Origin: Planctomyces sp. SH-PL62
Lineage (GTDB): Bacteria > Planctomycetota > Planctomycetia > Isosphaerales > Isosphaeraceae
Assembly (NCBI RefSeq): GCF_001610895.1
Contig: NZ_CP011273.1
Location: 2,480,001 to 2,544,000 of the forward strand
Length of the DNA: 64,000 bases
Direction: 5' to 3'
The notes below the pieces were generated by a model that saw only the letters and a program-made list of their open reading frames with translations, did not search any database and was not told where the DNA came from. The position numbers were made by a program, and so were the translations under genes. Positions 19,123 through 28,576 of the stretch are shown here, one piece after another; the first letter of the stretch is position 1, and each line of letters opens with the position of its first letter.

Positions 19123-19815
19123 CTAGAGGCTCCGGGGCAAGACGCCTCGCGTCGACCCGGCCAGGACGGCCACGACCAGGAGCAGGCCGACGACGACCGC
19201 CGCCCGGGCCGCTCGATCGCGCCGACCGAGGACGGAACGCAGGCCGGAACCGACGCCGACCAGCAACGGCGCCGCGATCCAGTAAGGGAGGAGCGGTGGA
19301 ACGTCCCGCCCTCGGGCTCGAACGTCGCCGACGAGGTGGGCGACCCCCATCGCCGCAACGGCGGCGAGGAGCCATCCCAGGCCGAGCAGAACGCCCCCGA
19401 GGGCAGGGCCAGCGTTCCCGTCCCCGTCGCGCCGGATCGCCAGCGAGGCGATGAAGCAGGCGACGGCCCCCGCCAGCAATATCGGAAGGCCGAACAACCC
19501 GAGAATCGCCACAGGCGTAAGCCACGCGCCAACGAGCATCAGGAAGAGTCCCGTCCGGCGGCTCCCCGCCAGGGCCCGGGAAAAGGCTGCGTAACGACCC
19601 TGGCCATCACCCTCCGACCCGAACGGCCGCGCGTCGGCCTGGATCCGCCACCGCGTCCGGAAGCCCACGACGACGCTGACGAGCAACCAGCCGGCGGCGT
19701 AGACCAGCAGGCCCGCGACGACCGAGACCTGGCGACTCAACCCAAGCCACTCATGAACCATCCCGAATCCGCCGACCACCAGCAGGATCGCCAGACCGAA
19801 AAACCACCTGCTCAT
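19123..19815 (-). CDS. Multi-pass membrane protein, unknown
   Basis: 230 residues from the ATG at 19815, chosen because the hydrophobic MSRWFFGLAILLVVGGFGMV begins there; the frame is open further upstream but that part is Arg-rich shadow. About seven hydrophobic segments follow, for example VVAGLLVYAAGWLLVSVVVG, LPILLAGAVACFIASLAI, GVLLGLGWLLAAVAAMGVAH and AAVVVGLLLVVAVLAGS. Basic loops (FRTRWRIQADARP) separate them. No conserved motif was recognised. It lies 89 bases after the second GH130 gene on the same strand and could share its transcript. Confidence 0.65.
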   Translation of the reverse strand: MSRWFFGLAILLVVGGFGMVHEWLGLSRQVSVVAGLLVYAAGWLLVSVVVGFRTRWRIQADARPFGSEGDGQGRYAAFSRALAGSRRTGLFLMLVGAWLTPVAILGLFGLPILLAGAVACFIASLAIRRDGDGNAGPALGGVLLGLGWLLAAVAAMGVAHLVGDVRARGRDVPPLLPYWIAAPLLVGVGSGLRSVLGRRDRAARAAVVVGLLLVVAVLAGSTRGVLPRSL

Positions 19816-19904
19816 GCCTGGGCTCCGATCTTCCCCGTCCGGGGGGGCTGACGGACCGCATCGACGCGGGGTGTCGAGAGGACGCTCGGCCGGACAGTCG
19901 ATCC

Positions 19905-20969
19905 TCACACCTCCACCAGCGACCCCCGCAGATCGTCCCGCCCGAACTCGACGACGGCGGTCGAGGAGTCGGCGGCGCCGTAATAGACGAGCCAGCCGTC
20001 GGGGGACTCGACGATCCCGGTGGGGAAGACGACGTCGTCGACGAACCCCCGGCGCTCGAAATCGGCGGTCGGCTCGAAGATCGAGTCGGGAGTGCGGGCG
20101 AGGACGAGCGATGGGTCGTCGAGGTCGAGCAGGAGGGCGCCGGTGGAATAGGCGCCGACCTCGCCGGGCTTGGTCGGGCGGCGGTTGCCGTGGTAGATCT
20201 CCAGCCAGCCGTCGGCGACCCGGACGGGGGGCGTCCCCGCGCCGACGCGGCCGGTCTCCCACGAGCCGCCGCCGCCGTGGAGGCAGGCGTGGCGTCCCCA
20301 GTGCTTCAGGTCGGGCGAATGGGCGATCCACATCTCGGGACGGTTGAACGGCGTCGCCGGGTTAGGCCGATGGATCGCCGCGAACTCGCCGCCGATCCGC
20401 TCGGGGAACAGCACCACGTCCTTGTTCTCCGAGCAGAAGACTACGCCGTGCCGCGCGAAGGTCCGAAAGTCGGCGGTCGACGCCAGCGACGTGCAGGCCC
20501 CATGCCGCGACACCGACACATAGGTGAAATAGAAGCGCCCGTCAAGCTCGGTGATCCTGGGGTCCTCGACCCCGAACTCCTCCATCTCGCCCTCGGGGAC
20601 GAAGCGGACGTCGGTGGTCTCGCGGACGGAACGGCCGTCGCCCAGGCGGACGACCTGCAAGTGCGACGTGAACGTCAGCCGGACGAGACCGTCGGCCTTG
20701 CGCTCGACGACGCGGGGGTCGATCGGCCTCAGTTCGTCGTTCGCGACCCAATCCACTGTCAGCCCGGCGTCGGCGTCCCAGCGGGGCAGGGCCGTATAGC
20801 CCTCCCGCGTCTCGCGCGGGCGTTCGGCCACCCGGACGAGCATGACGACCTCGTCCCCGGCCCGGATCACCCCCGGATTGAAGACGCCGACGACTTCGAA
20901 ATCCTCGCGCGAGGGCTTCACGTCGGCGGGAGTCAGCAGGAGCTTCTCGAATCGCCTGGGCAAGATCAT
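19905..20969 (-). CDS. GH130 family glycosidase/phosphorylase, short form
   Basis: 354 residues from the ATG at 20969 (GGAG 8 bases upstream); a TTG nine codons earlier has no such site. The propeller begins VVGVFNPGVIRAGDEVVMLV and has the family motif EFGVEDPRITEL with the likely catalytic Asp at residue 136. Later blocks are NKDVVLFPERIGGEFAAIHR, NRPEMWIAHSPDLKHWG, VGAGTPPVRVADGWLEIYHG and FVDDVVFPTGIVESPDGWLV. GH130 enzymes act on beta-mannosides, mostly by phosphorolysis. The enzyme is cytoplasmic by the lack of a signal peptide. It is transcribed behind a Gfo/Idh/MocA oxidoreductase, with a compound inverted repeat between them. Compared with the long GH130 at 16768 it lacks the N-terminal extension, so the two probably differ in substrate. 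Confidence 0.9.
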   Translation of the reverse strand: MILPRRFEKLLLTPADVKPSREDFEVVGVFNPGVIRAGDEVVMLVRVAERPRETREGYTALPRWDADAGLTVDWVANDELRPIDPRVVERKADGLVRLTFTSHLQVVRLGDGRSVRETTDVRFVPEGEMEEFGVEDPRITELDGRFYFTYVSVSRHGACTSLASTADFRTFARHGVVFCSENKDVVLFPERIGGEFAAIHRPNPATPFNRPEMWIAHSPDLKHWGRHACLHGGGGSWETGRVGAGTPPVRVADGWLEIYHGNRRPTKPGEVGAYSTGALLLDLDDPSLVLARTPDSIFEPTADFERRGFVDDVVFPTGIVESPDGWLVYYGAADSSTAVVEFGRDDLRGSLVEV

Positions 20970-21007
20970 GGGAGTCGCTCCGTAGGTAAACGCCAATCGA
21001 TTCGATC

Positions 21008-21184
21008 ATCCCTTCCCCCCTCGCGGGGGAAGGTGGCCCGCAGGGCCGGATGAGGGGGAAGACGAGCATGAGAGCCGTCGGCGTTTCGGGCGGCCGGTCT
21101 GCGAATTCCGACGGCCGACTTGCTCGTCTTCCCCCTCATCTGACCCCTTCGGGGTCTGTCTTCCCCCGCGAGGGGGGAAGGATG
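21008..21184. repeat. Compound inverted repeat (REP/BIME-like)
   Basis: Two arms about 60 bases each face each other across a 52-base spacer. Each arm has CTTCCCCCCTCGCGGGGGAAG, itself a hairpin, then a variable hairpin (GGCCCGCAGGGCC in one, GACCCCGAAGGGGTC in the other), then GATGAGGGGGAAGACGAGCA, which is identical in both arms. It lies between the oxidoreductase stop (21234) and the GH130 start (20969). Similar single units occur at 24280 and 27228, so this is a dispersed family. It could act as terminator or mRNA-stability element. Confidence 0.8.
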
Positions 21185-21233
21185 TTACGGTTCGAATGCG
21201 AGTCTCGTGCTCGCTTACTCCCGCGAAAAAGCC

Positions 21234-22367
21234 TCACGCCGAGGCTTGCGCCAGGCGGTCGGCCTCGCAGGCGAGGCCCAGGGAGTCGCGGCCGTTGGAT
21301 TCGGTGATGACGCGGCGATGGGAGCGGTCGCGGATCCAGGCGACCTGATCGGCCATGACGCTGCGGAGGAGCTCGCCGTAGCGGTGCGACTTGACCACGC
21401 CCTCGCCCCAGGTCAGTTCGAGCGTCTGGTAGACGTCGAGCGACTTGTGGCGGGCGGCGCAGGAGCGGTCCTTGGGGGCGTAGGTGGTGGTGCAATCCAG
21501 GCGGGCGCCGGGGAAGAGGTCGCAGAGCGCCCGGGTCTGGGCCTCGTCGGCGACGGCGTGGACCTTCACGACGGTCGGGATCCAGCCGAAGAGCGTGACG
21601 TCGCCGCGCTCGAAGACGATGCGAAGCTCCTGCCGGTCCATCCGGCCGGGCTGGTGGAATCCGTGGTAGAAGTTGATCAGCACATCGTTCGCGTACCGCA
21701 CCGAGCACTGGACCTGCTCCTCGATGGGCGTCGGGGAGCCGGGCCGGAGCCCGCGCTGAGCGGCCACGACGCGGCCCTCGCCGAGCCAGCCGGCGAAGAG
21801 GTCGAAGAAGTGGACGCCGTGCTCGATGAAGATGCCGCCGCTCTTGGAGCGATCCCAGAACCAGTGCCCGGGGCCGAGATTCTCGTCGGACGCGTAGTTC
21901 TCGAAGAAGCCGTGGATCGGCTCGCCCAGGACCTTGTCGGCGATCAGCCGCGACACGGCGTCGTACACCGGGTTGTACCGCTGCATCAGATTGGCCGTGA
22001 GCAGCCGGTCGGCGCGGCGGGCCTCGGCGATCATCTCGTCGGCCTGCTCCAACGTCATCGCCAGCGGCTTCTCGCAAACGACGTGCTTGCCGGCGCGGAG
22101 GGCCCGGATCGCCTGGTCGTGGTGCAGGAACGGCGGCGTGGAGATGTAGACCAGGTCGACGTCCTCGCGGGCCAGGAGCGAATCGACCGCCTCCACGTCC
22201 GGGATGCCGTACCGTTTCGCCGCGGCGATCGAGGCCTCGCGGGCCGTGCCGGCCATCGCCACCAGCCGGACGCCGGGAACCTGGACGAACTGCTGCAACG
22301 CGTAGAGGCCGAAGCCCCCGCACCCGACCACACCGACCCGAACCTCGTCCCGATCCGTCTCCGTCAT
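21234..22367 (-). CDS. Gfo/Idh/MocA family oxidoreductase
   Basis: 377 residues from the ATG at 22367 (GAGGAGG-like site upstream). The Rossmann fold starts VRVGVVGCGGFG at residues 9-20; STPPFLHHDQAIRALRAGKH and the EKP motif at 99-101 are typical NAD(P)-binding features. The catalytic-domain region contains FEN(YA)SDENLGPGHWFWDRSK and GGIFIEHGVHFFDLF with the His expected in the active site. The family oxidises or reduces sugars, inositols and related compounds. It should be cytoplasmic since there is no Tat or Sec signal, unlike many planctomycete members. Standing ahead of a GH130 gene on the same strand suggests a sugar substrate; identity unknown. Confidence 0.9.
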   Translation of the reverse strand: MTETDRDEVRVGVVGCGGFGLYALQQFVQVPGVRLVAMAGTAREASIAAAKRYGIPDVEAVDSLLAREDVDLVYISTPPFLHHDQAIRALRAGKHVVCEKPLAMTLEQADEMIAEARRADRLLTANLMQRYNPVYDAVSRLIADKVLGEPIHGFFENYASDENLGPGHWFWDRSKSGGIFIEHGVHFFDLFAGWLGEGRVVAAQRGLRPGSPTPIEEQVQCSVRYANDVLINFYHGFHQPGRMDRQELRIVFERGDVTLFGWIPTVVKVHAVADEAQTRALCDLFPGARLDCTTTYAPKDRSCAARHKSLDVYQTLELTWGEGVVKSHRYGELLRSVMADQVAWIRDRSHRRVITESNGRDSLGLACEADRLAQASA

Positions 22368-22604
22368 CCGGCCGACCTCCTCTGGCGTGCACCTTGGGCG
22401 TTGGAGCGCCATTGTCGCCGTCCCGCCCGGCCCGGTCAATTCGGGCGAAAGCCCCGGCGCATCCCGAAACGAGGGTGGGCAGGGCCCCCCACGCGGCGGA
22501 TAATAGGTTGAAGCCGGGGCGCAGGACGTCCGAAATAGACTCGAAGCCGACGCCGCGATCATCCGGGAGACGCCGCGCCATGACCAGGAAGCCGCTGTAA
22601 GCCC

Positions 22605-23104
22605 ATGAACATGAATCCAGAACAGAACGAGTCCCCCCTCGTCGGCGTCGTGATGGGGAGCAAGTCCGACTGGGAGACGATGCGGCACGCGTCGGAGCTG
22701 CTCACGGAGTTGGGGATCCCGCACGAGACTCGGGTGGTCTCCGCCCACCGGACGCCCGACCGGCTGTTCGCCTACGGCCGCGAGGCCGAAGGCCGGGGGC
22801 TGGAGCTGATCATCGCCGGGGCCGGCGGCGCGGCGCACCTGCCGGGGATGCTGGCGGCGATCACGATCCTGCCGATCCTGGGCGTCCCGGTCGAGAGCAA
22901 GATGCTCAAGGGGATCGACTCGCTCCTCTCGATCGTCCAGATGCCGCGCGGGGTGCCGGTCGGCACGCTGGCCATCGGGGCCTCGGGCGCGGCGAACGCG
23001 GCGCTGCTCGCGGCGGCGATCCTGGCCCGCAAGCACCCGCATGTCCGCGAGGCGCTCGCCGCGTTCCGCAAGGCCCAGACCGACGCGGTGGGAGAATCGC
23101 CCCG

Positions 23105-23108
<4 letters not shown>
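22605..23108 (+). CDS. purE: N5-carboxyaminoimidazole ribonucleotide mutase (class I PurE)
   Basis: 167 residues, the normal length. The CAIR mutase motifs are all present: [12 protein letters not shown] (16-26), [14 protein letters not shown] (44-57) with the catalytic His at 48, and [19 protein letters not shown]. The enzyme converts N5-CAIR into CAIR in de novo purine synthesis. Its stop overlaps the next start (ATGA at 23105-23108), so it is translationally coupled to purK, whose product makes its substrate. The start is the ATG at 22605, with a second ATG two codons on. The Bat-type genes follow on the same strand. Confidence 0.97.
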
Positions 23109-24259
<1,151 letters not shown>

Positions 24260-24278
24260 AGCGACTCCGGCGCAAGCA

Positions 24279-24306
24279 TTCCTTCCCCCCTGGTGGGGGA
24301 AGGGAG
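24279..24306. repeat. Palindromic repeat unit ahead of BatA
   Basis: CCTTCCCCCCTGGTGGGGGAAGG forms a near-perfect hairpin with a short loop. It is the same family as the arms at 21008-21184. Its right arm runs into GGGAGGAC, which lies 12 bases before the ATG of the BatA-like gene and is the only Shine-Dalgarno candidate there. The unit therefore both separates purK from BatA and appears to supply the ribosome binding site. Confidence 0.75.
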
Positions 24307-24318
24307 GACAAACCTCTC

Positions 24319-25323
24319 ATGCGATTCGCCCAACCGGTCTGGCTCATCCTGCTGGGGTTCGCGGTCCTGCCGCTGGTTCGCGAGCGGATGCGGGGGCGGG
24401 TCGCCTGGCCGAGCCTCTCGGGGTTCGTCGGCGGCGGGGCGGGGGCCTCCCCCTGGGCCTGGTTCGCGTGGCTGCCGGCGGCCTTGCAGGCGCTGGCGAT
24501 CGGGGCGATCGCGGTGGCGGCGGCCCGGCCGCAGACGGTCGGCGGGGTGGTGCGGATCGCGGCGAAGGGGGTCGCGATCGTGGTCGCGATGGATCAGAGT
24601 TCGAGCATGAACACGGTCGACTTCCCGGCCGACCGCGACACCCGGCGGATCAGCCGGCTGGAGGCCGCGCGCGAGACCTTCGCGCGGTTCGTGGAGGGCC
24701 GCCCCGAGGACCTGATCGGGCTGACGACGTTCGCCAACTATCCCGACCTGGCCTGCCCGCCGACGCTCGACCACCGGTTCCTGATCGAGACGGCGGCGGC
24801 CGTGCGTCCGGCCCGGCCGGGGGACGACGGCACCAGCATCGGCGACGCGATCGCCTGGTCGCTGGAGGCCCTGCGGCTCGCCTCGCCGGCCAAGAAGGTG
24901 CTCATCCTTTTGACCGACGGCAATGACGCGCCGGCCGTGCCGAACCCACTCGCCCCCGAACGCGCCGCGGAGCTGGCCCGCGACCTCGGCGTGACGCTGC
25001 ACACGATCGCCGTCGGCCGCGAGGGGGGCGTCGTCCACGGGGTCGACGCGACCGGCGCCCCGGTCGTCGCCGAGCGCGAGGGGCCGAACGTCGAGCTGCT
25101 GGAACGCCTGGCCGCGACCACCGGCGGCCGTTCCTTCCGCGCGACCGACGCCGACGCCCTCGACGCGGTCTTTCGCACGATCGACGCCCTGGAGAAAAGC
25201 CAGATCCGCGACGAGGTCCGCACCCGATACGACGAGCGGTTCGCCCCCTGGGCCGCCGCCGCCGTCGGCCTGCTGGCCCTCGACCGGCTGCTGGCCTGCG
25301 GACGCCTGCGACGACTCCCCTGA
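24319..25323 (+). CDS. BatA-like protein (VWA domain, N-terminal membrane anchor)
   Basis: 334 residues from the ATG at 24319. Two hydrophobic segments near the N-terminus (WLILLGFAVLPLV and WFAWLPAALQALAIGAIAVA) are followed by a von Willebrand A domain with the MIDAS motif DQSSS at 92-96 and the typical ILLTDGNDAP. A last hydrophobic stretch near the C-terminus (AAAAVGLLALDRLLA) closes it. The layout is that of BatA of the Bacteroides aerotolerance-type operons, where several VWA membrane proteins work with a MoxR ATPase. In this window MoxR and DUF58 genes, usually upstream, are absent; purEK takes that place. The role in stress tolerance is by homology only. Confidence 0.85.
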   Translation: MRFAQPVWLILLGFAVLPLVRERMRGRVAWPSLSGFVGGGAGASPWAWFAWLPAALQALAIGAIAVAAARPQTVGGVVRIAAKGVAIVVAMDQSSSMNTVDFPADRDTRRISRLEAARETFARFVEGRPEDLIGLTTFANYPDLACPPTLDHRFLIETAAAVRPARPGDDGTSIGDAIAWSLEALRLASPAKKVLILLTDGNDAPAVPNPLAPERAAELARDLGVTLHTIAVGREGGVVHGVDATGAPVVAEREGPNVELLERLAATTGGRSFRATDADALDAVFRTIDALEKSQIRDEVRTRYDERFAPWAAAAVGLLALDRLLACGRLRRLP

Positions 25324-25353
25324 CGAGACGAGAACATCCCGAGGCATCGCGTC

Positions 25354-27156
25354 ATGGATTTCGAGAACCCCCAGCGCCTCTGGCTCCTGCTCGGCCTCCC
25401 CGCCCTGGCGGTCTGGTCGTGGCGAGCCGCGCGGCTGCGCGCCCGGGGCTGGCGGGCGCTCGGCCTGTGGGGGAGGCCGCCGGGAGATCGTTCGATCGAG
25501 ATCCTGATCGCCGCGGCGCTCCTCGTCCTGGCCCTGGCGCGGCCTCGGATCGGGTTCGCGTCCGACGAGCCGATCGGGCCGGGGCAAGACGTCGTGCTCG
25601 CCTTCGACGTCAGCCGGAGCATGGCCGCCGAGGACGCCACGCCCGATCGGCTGGGCCTGGCCGTCGAGACGGCGCGCGGGCTGGTCGAAGCCCTGGCGCG
25701 CGAGCCCGCGAACCGCGCGGGGGTGGTCGCGTTCGCCGGCCGGGGCGTCCTCCGCTGCCCGCTCACCCAGAACATGGGAGCGGTCGTCGATGCGATGAAC
25801 AGGCTCCGTCCCGGCGACGTACGGCCCGGCGGCACCGACCTGGGCGCGGCGATCGACGCGGCCGTCGACGCCTTCGATCCGGGCGAGGCCGACGAGGGCC
25901 GGACGATCCTCCTCTTCTCCGACGGCGAGGATCACGAAGGGCGGTGGGCGCATTCCCTGGAGCGGGCGCTCGCCAGGGGGGTCGTCGTCCACACGGTCGC
26001 GATCGGCGACGCCGAGGCGGGGGCGCCGGTCCCCTCCGGGACGCCCGCCCGCCCCCTGATCCACCAGGGCGAGCCGGTCGTCTCGAAGCGCGACGACGCG
26101 GCGCTCGGGGCGATCGCGGAGCGGAGCGGGGGGGCGTCGATCAAGCTCGGCCTGGCGACCGCCGACCTCGGGGTGCTGTACCAGGAACGCATCGCCCCGG
26201 TGGCCCTGGCGCACCGCCGCGCGGCGAGGGCCGCGGCGCGTCCCGAGCGGTTCGGCCTGTTCCTGGTCGCGTCGGCCGGATTCCTGATCGCCGCGGGCCG
26301 ACCCGGCGACCGTGGCCGACGTCCCAGACGCTCCCCTCGGCTCGCCGCGTCCGCCTCGGTCCTCGTCCTCGCCCTGCTCGCCCCGACCCAGTTCGGCGCC
26401 GACGGCCCACCGCCCGCGCCGGGGACCGCCGCCGAGGCCGTCGCGCGGGGCCGGGCCGATTACGACGCGGGCCGCTTCGCCGAGGCCCTCGCCGCGTTTG
26501 AAGAGGCCGCCGCGAAGGCGCCCGCGAATCCCATCCCCCCCTACGGCGCCGCCGCGACCCTGTACCAGATCGGCCGCTTCCCCGAAGCCCTTGCGCGCTA
26601 CGAGGCAGCCCGCGAGCGAGCCGACGCCGCGCTGCGGACCCGGATCGACTACGCGCTGGGGAACGTCGCGCTCAGCCTCGGCGACCTCCCGCTCGCGGTG
26701 CAGTCCTATGACGCATGCCTGAGATCGAAGGCCCCCGGCGCGGACCTCGACGCGGTCCGCCGCGACGCCGCCGTCAACCGCCTCTTCGCCCTGGAGCAGC
26801 TTCGCAACGAGCTTTCCCAGCAAGACGAGGAGAAGCCCGAGGAGGCCCCGAACTCGGCCGCCCCTCCCGACGCCACGCCCAAAGCGAGCGACGCCCAACC
26901 GGACGACGGCCCCGGCGACGACCCCGACGGCCAGCCCCCGGACTCGGCCGACGCCGACCCGACCGACGCCCGCGCGAGCGACCGCCCCAGCCCTCGCCAG
27001 CGCGGCGGCGCCGGCGGAGACGCCGCCGCCCCCCCCGGAGCCTCCCCCGAGGACCGCCTCGACGCCGCCCTCGAACAGATCCGCGAGGCCCGACGGCGAC
27101 GACTCCCCGACGACCAACCGCCCGACGATCCCCGCGTCGACGGCAAGGACTGGTAA
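25354..27156 (+). CDS. BatB/BatC-type fusion: VWA domain plus TPR region
   Basis: 600 residues. N-terminal membrane segments (LWLLLGLPALAVWSW, IEILIAAALLVLALARP) lead into a VWA domain with MIDAS DVSRS at 85-89 and the LLFSDGEDHEGR segment. A membrane segment (FGLFLVASAGFLIAA, about residue 302-316) follows, a second hydrophobic stretch (SASVLVLALLAPTQF), then TPR-like repeats at about 370-470 (RGRADYDAGRFAEALAAFEE). The last 110 residues are a Pro/Asp/Ala-rich tail. In many bacteria the VWA protein BatB and the TPR protein BatC are separate; here they are one polypeptide. It follows BatA by 30 bases. Confidence 0.87.
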   Translation: MDFENPQRLWLLLGLPALAVWSWRAARLRARGWRALGLWGRPPGDRSIEILIAAALLVLALARPRIGFASDEPIGPGQDVVLAFDVSRSMAAEDATPDRLGLAVETARGLVEALAREPANRAGVVAFAGRGVLRCPLTQNMGAVVDAMNRLRPGDVRPGGTDLGAAIDAAVDAFDPGEADEGRTILLFSDGEDHEGRWAHSLERALARGVVVHTVAIGDAEAGAPVPSGTPARPLIHQGEPVVSKRDDAALGAIAERSGGASIKLGLATADLGVLYQERIAPVALAHRRAARAAARPERFGLFLVASAGFLIAAGRPGDRGRRPRRSPRLAASASVLVLALLAPTQFGADGPPPAPGTAAEAVARGRADYDAGRFAEALAAFEEAAAKAPANPIPPYGAAATLYQIGRFPEALARYEAARERADAALRTRIDYALGNVALSLGDLPLAVQSYDACLRSKAPGADLDAVRRDAAVNRLFALEQLRNELSQQDEEKPEEAPNSAAPPDATPKASDAQPDDGPGDDPDGQPPDSADADPTDARASDRPSPRQRGGAGGDAAAPPGASPEDRLDAALEQIREARRRRLPDDQPPDDPRVDGKDW

Positions 27157-27200
27157 CGCGGATAATGGCACCACCACATTTCGACATCAACAAATCCTCC

Positions 27201-28535
27201 ATGAGCCCCGTTCACGCACACCACGGCCAATCCTCCCTTCGCCCCTGGCGGAGGAAGGGTTTACTGGCGGGGATCGCGGTCTTCCTCATGCTCGGCTCGA
27301 ACCTGCGGGCCGAGGACCTGACGGTCCGCGCGCGGGCGAGAGGGGAGCGGATCCTGGTGGGGCAGGGGGTGGACGTGTTCGTGGACGTGGGGGCGAGGGA
27401 GCAGCGGCCGAAGCTGGAGCCGCCCGCGCTCAAGGGGGCGCGGATGTGGCTCGTCGAGGAGGCGTTCCGCCCCCTGGGGCTGAGCGCGATCGGCGGGAGC
27501 GTCGCGAGCGACAACGCGTTCTCCACCCGGTTCCGACTCGTCGCGACGGCGCCGGGACGGCTCGACGTGCCGCCGATCGTCGCGAGGCTCGGCGACCGAT
27601 CGGGTCGGAGCAAGGCCCTCCGGTTCACGGTCGAGAATCCGCCGGTCGCGGGTCGGCCGCCCGGGTTCCTCGGGGGCGTCGGCGACTTCACCGCCTCGGC
27701 CGAGGTCGATCCGGGTCAGGTGCGCATGGGGGGTGAAGTGACCTATCGAATCCGCGTTCAGGGCCCCGGCGCGTGGGGGATGACGACTGGGCCGGACCTG
27801 GGTCGACTGCGCGGGTCGTCGATCGAGCCGCGGCTGGAAAGGCTCGCGGACGAGACGTCCGACGAGCCGCCGGGTCGGGCGTTCGTCTTCCGGGTCCGGC
27901 CGATGAAGTCGGGCGAGGTCGTCCTGCCGCCGGTTTCGATCGCGGCATTCGATCCTCGCATCGATCGCTACATCACCCGAGCGACGAACGGCGTCCCGCT
28001 CAAGGTGGTCGCCGTTCCGGACTTCGACGCCGGCGGACTCGACTACCGACCGCCGACCCCGGACGCCTCGGCGCGACGGATCGCCGTGGGGCTCGCGCTG
28101 GGGATGCTGACTCTGGCGGCGGTCGGCCTGTTCGCGCTCCGAAAGCGGATCGCGGCGGCCTGGCGTCGGCGGTTCCCCGGCGGCGCTCGCGAGGCGAGAC
28201 GGTTCGCGGCCGAAGCCGGCGCACGGCTCGGCGACGACGCGGGGAGCGTGGAAGACCTGGCGCGACGGATGATCGAGGCCCTGGTGGAATATGCGAGGAA
28301 GGCCGTCGGGCGGCCCCCCGGCGCCTTGACGCCGGGCGAGGCCGAAGCGGCCGTGGCGAGGGCCAGCGGCTCGAACGAACTGGGTCGTCGCGCGGCGAGT
28401 CTCGCCGCGCGTTGCGATCAGATCCTGTTCGCCGCCCGCGGATCGGGCGGCGGGTCGGTGGAGGGGGACCGCCTGAAGGAGGATGCCCGGGAACTGTTTG
28501 AAGCTCTCGGGCGGTCGGCGGGTCGGAAGCGGTGA
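27201..28535 (+). CDS. BatD-like membrane protein
   Basis: 444 residues from the ATG at 27201; another in-frame ATG at 27165 is 12 codons earlier. The N-terminus (GLLAGIAVFLMLGSNLRA) is a signal peptide, then beta domains of the BatD type (ILVGQGVDVFVDVGAREQRP, VRMGGEVTYRIRVQGPG), a membrane segment at about 294-314 (IAVGLALGMLTLAAVGLFAL) and a cytoplasmic helical domain. BatD proteins scaffold Bat complexes. It follows BatB/C by 44 bases on the same strand. The leader-encoding DNA contains a copy of the dispersed repeat, so the true first codon is not certain. Confidence 0.8.
   Translation: MSPVHAHHGQSSLRPWRRKGLLAGIAVFLMLGSNLRAEDLTVRARARGERILVGQGVDVFVDVGAREQRPKLEPPALKGARMWLVEEAFRPLGLSAIGGSVASDNAFSTRFRLVATAPGRLDVPPIVARLGDRSGRSKALRFTVENPPVAGRPPGFLGGVGDFTASAEVDPGQVRMGGEVTYRIRVQGPGAWGMTTGPDLGRLRGSSIEPRLERLADETSDEPPGRAFVFRVRPMKSGEVVLPPVSIAAFDPRIDRYITRATNGVPLKVVAVPDFDAGGLDYRPPTPDASARRIAVGLALGMLTLAAVGLFALRKRIAAAWRRRFPGGAREARRFAAEAGARLGDDAGSVEDLARRMIEALVEYARKAVGRPPGALTPGEAEAAVARASGSNELGRRAASLAARCDQILFAARGSGGGSVEGDRLKEDARELFEALGRSAGRKR
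27228..27259. repeat. Repeat-unit relic inside the BatD leader
   Basis: CCTCCCTTCGCCCCTGGCGG and the following AGGAAGGG form a diverged copy of the 24279 unit. It encodes the first residues of the signal peptide region of BatD, so the repeat has been exapted or the true start lies downstream of it. Confidence 0.55.
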
Positions 28536-28576
28536 GGAAGAGCGAAGCGGGGCCGGCGGCGCGCCGCTCGATCGGG

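Noticed and set aside
18263-19525. A single 420-codon minus-strand gene
   Set aside because: Only the first 18263-18600 part reads like protein; the upstream section is a shadow of two membrane genes in other frames.
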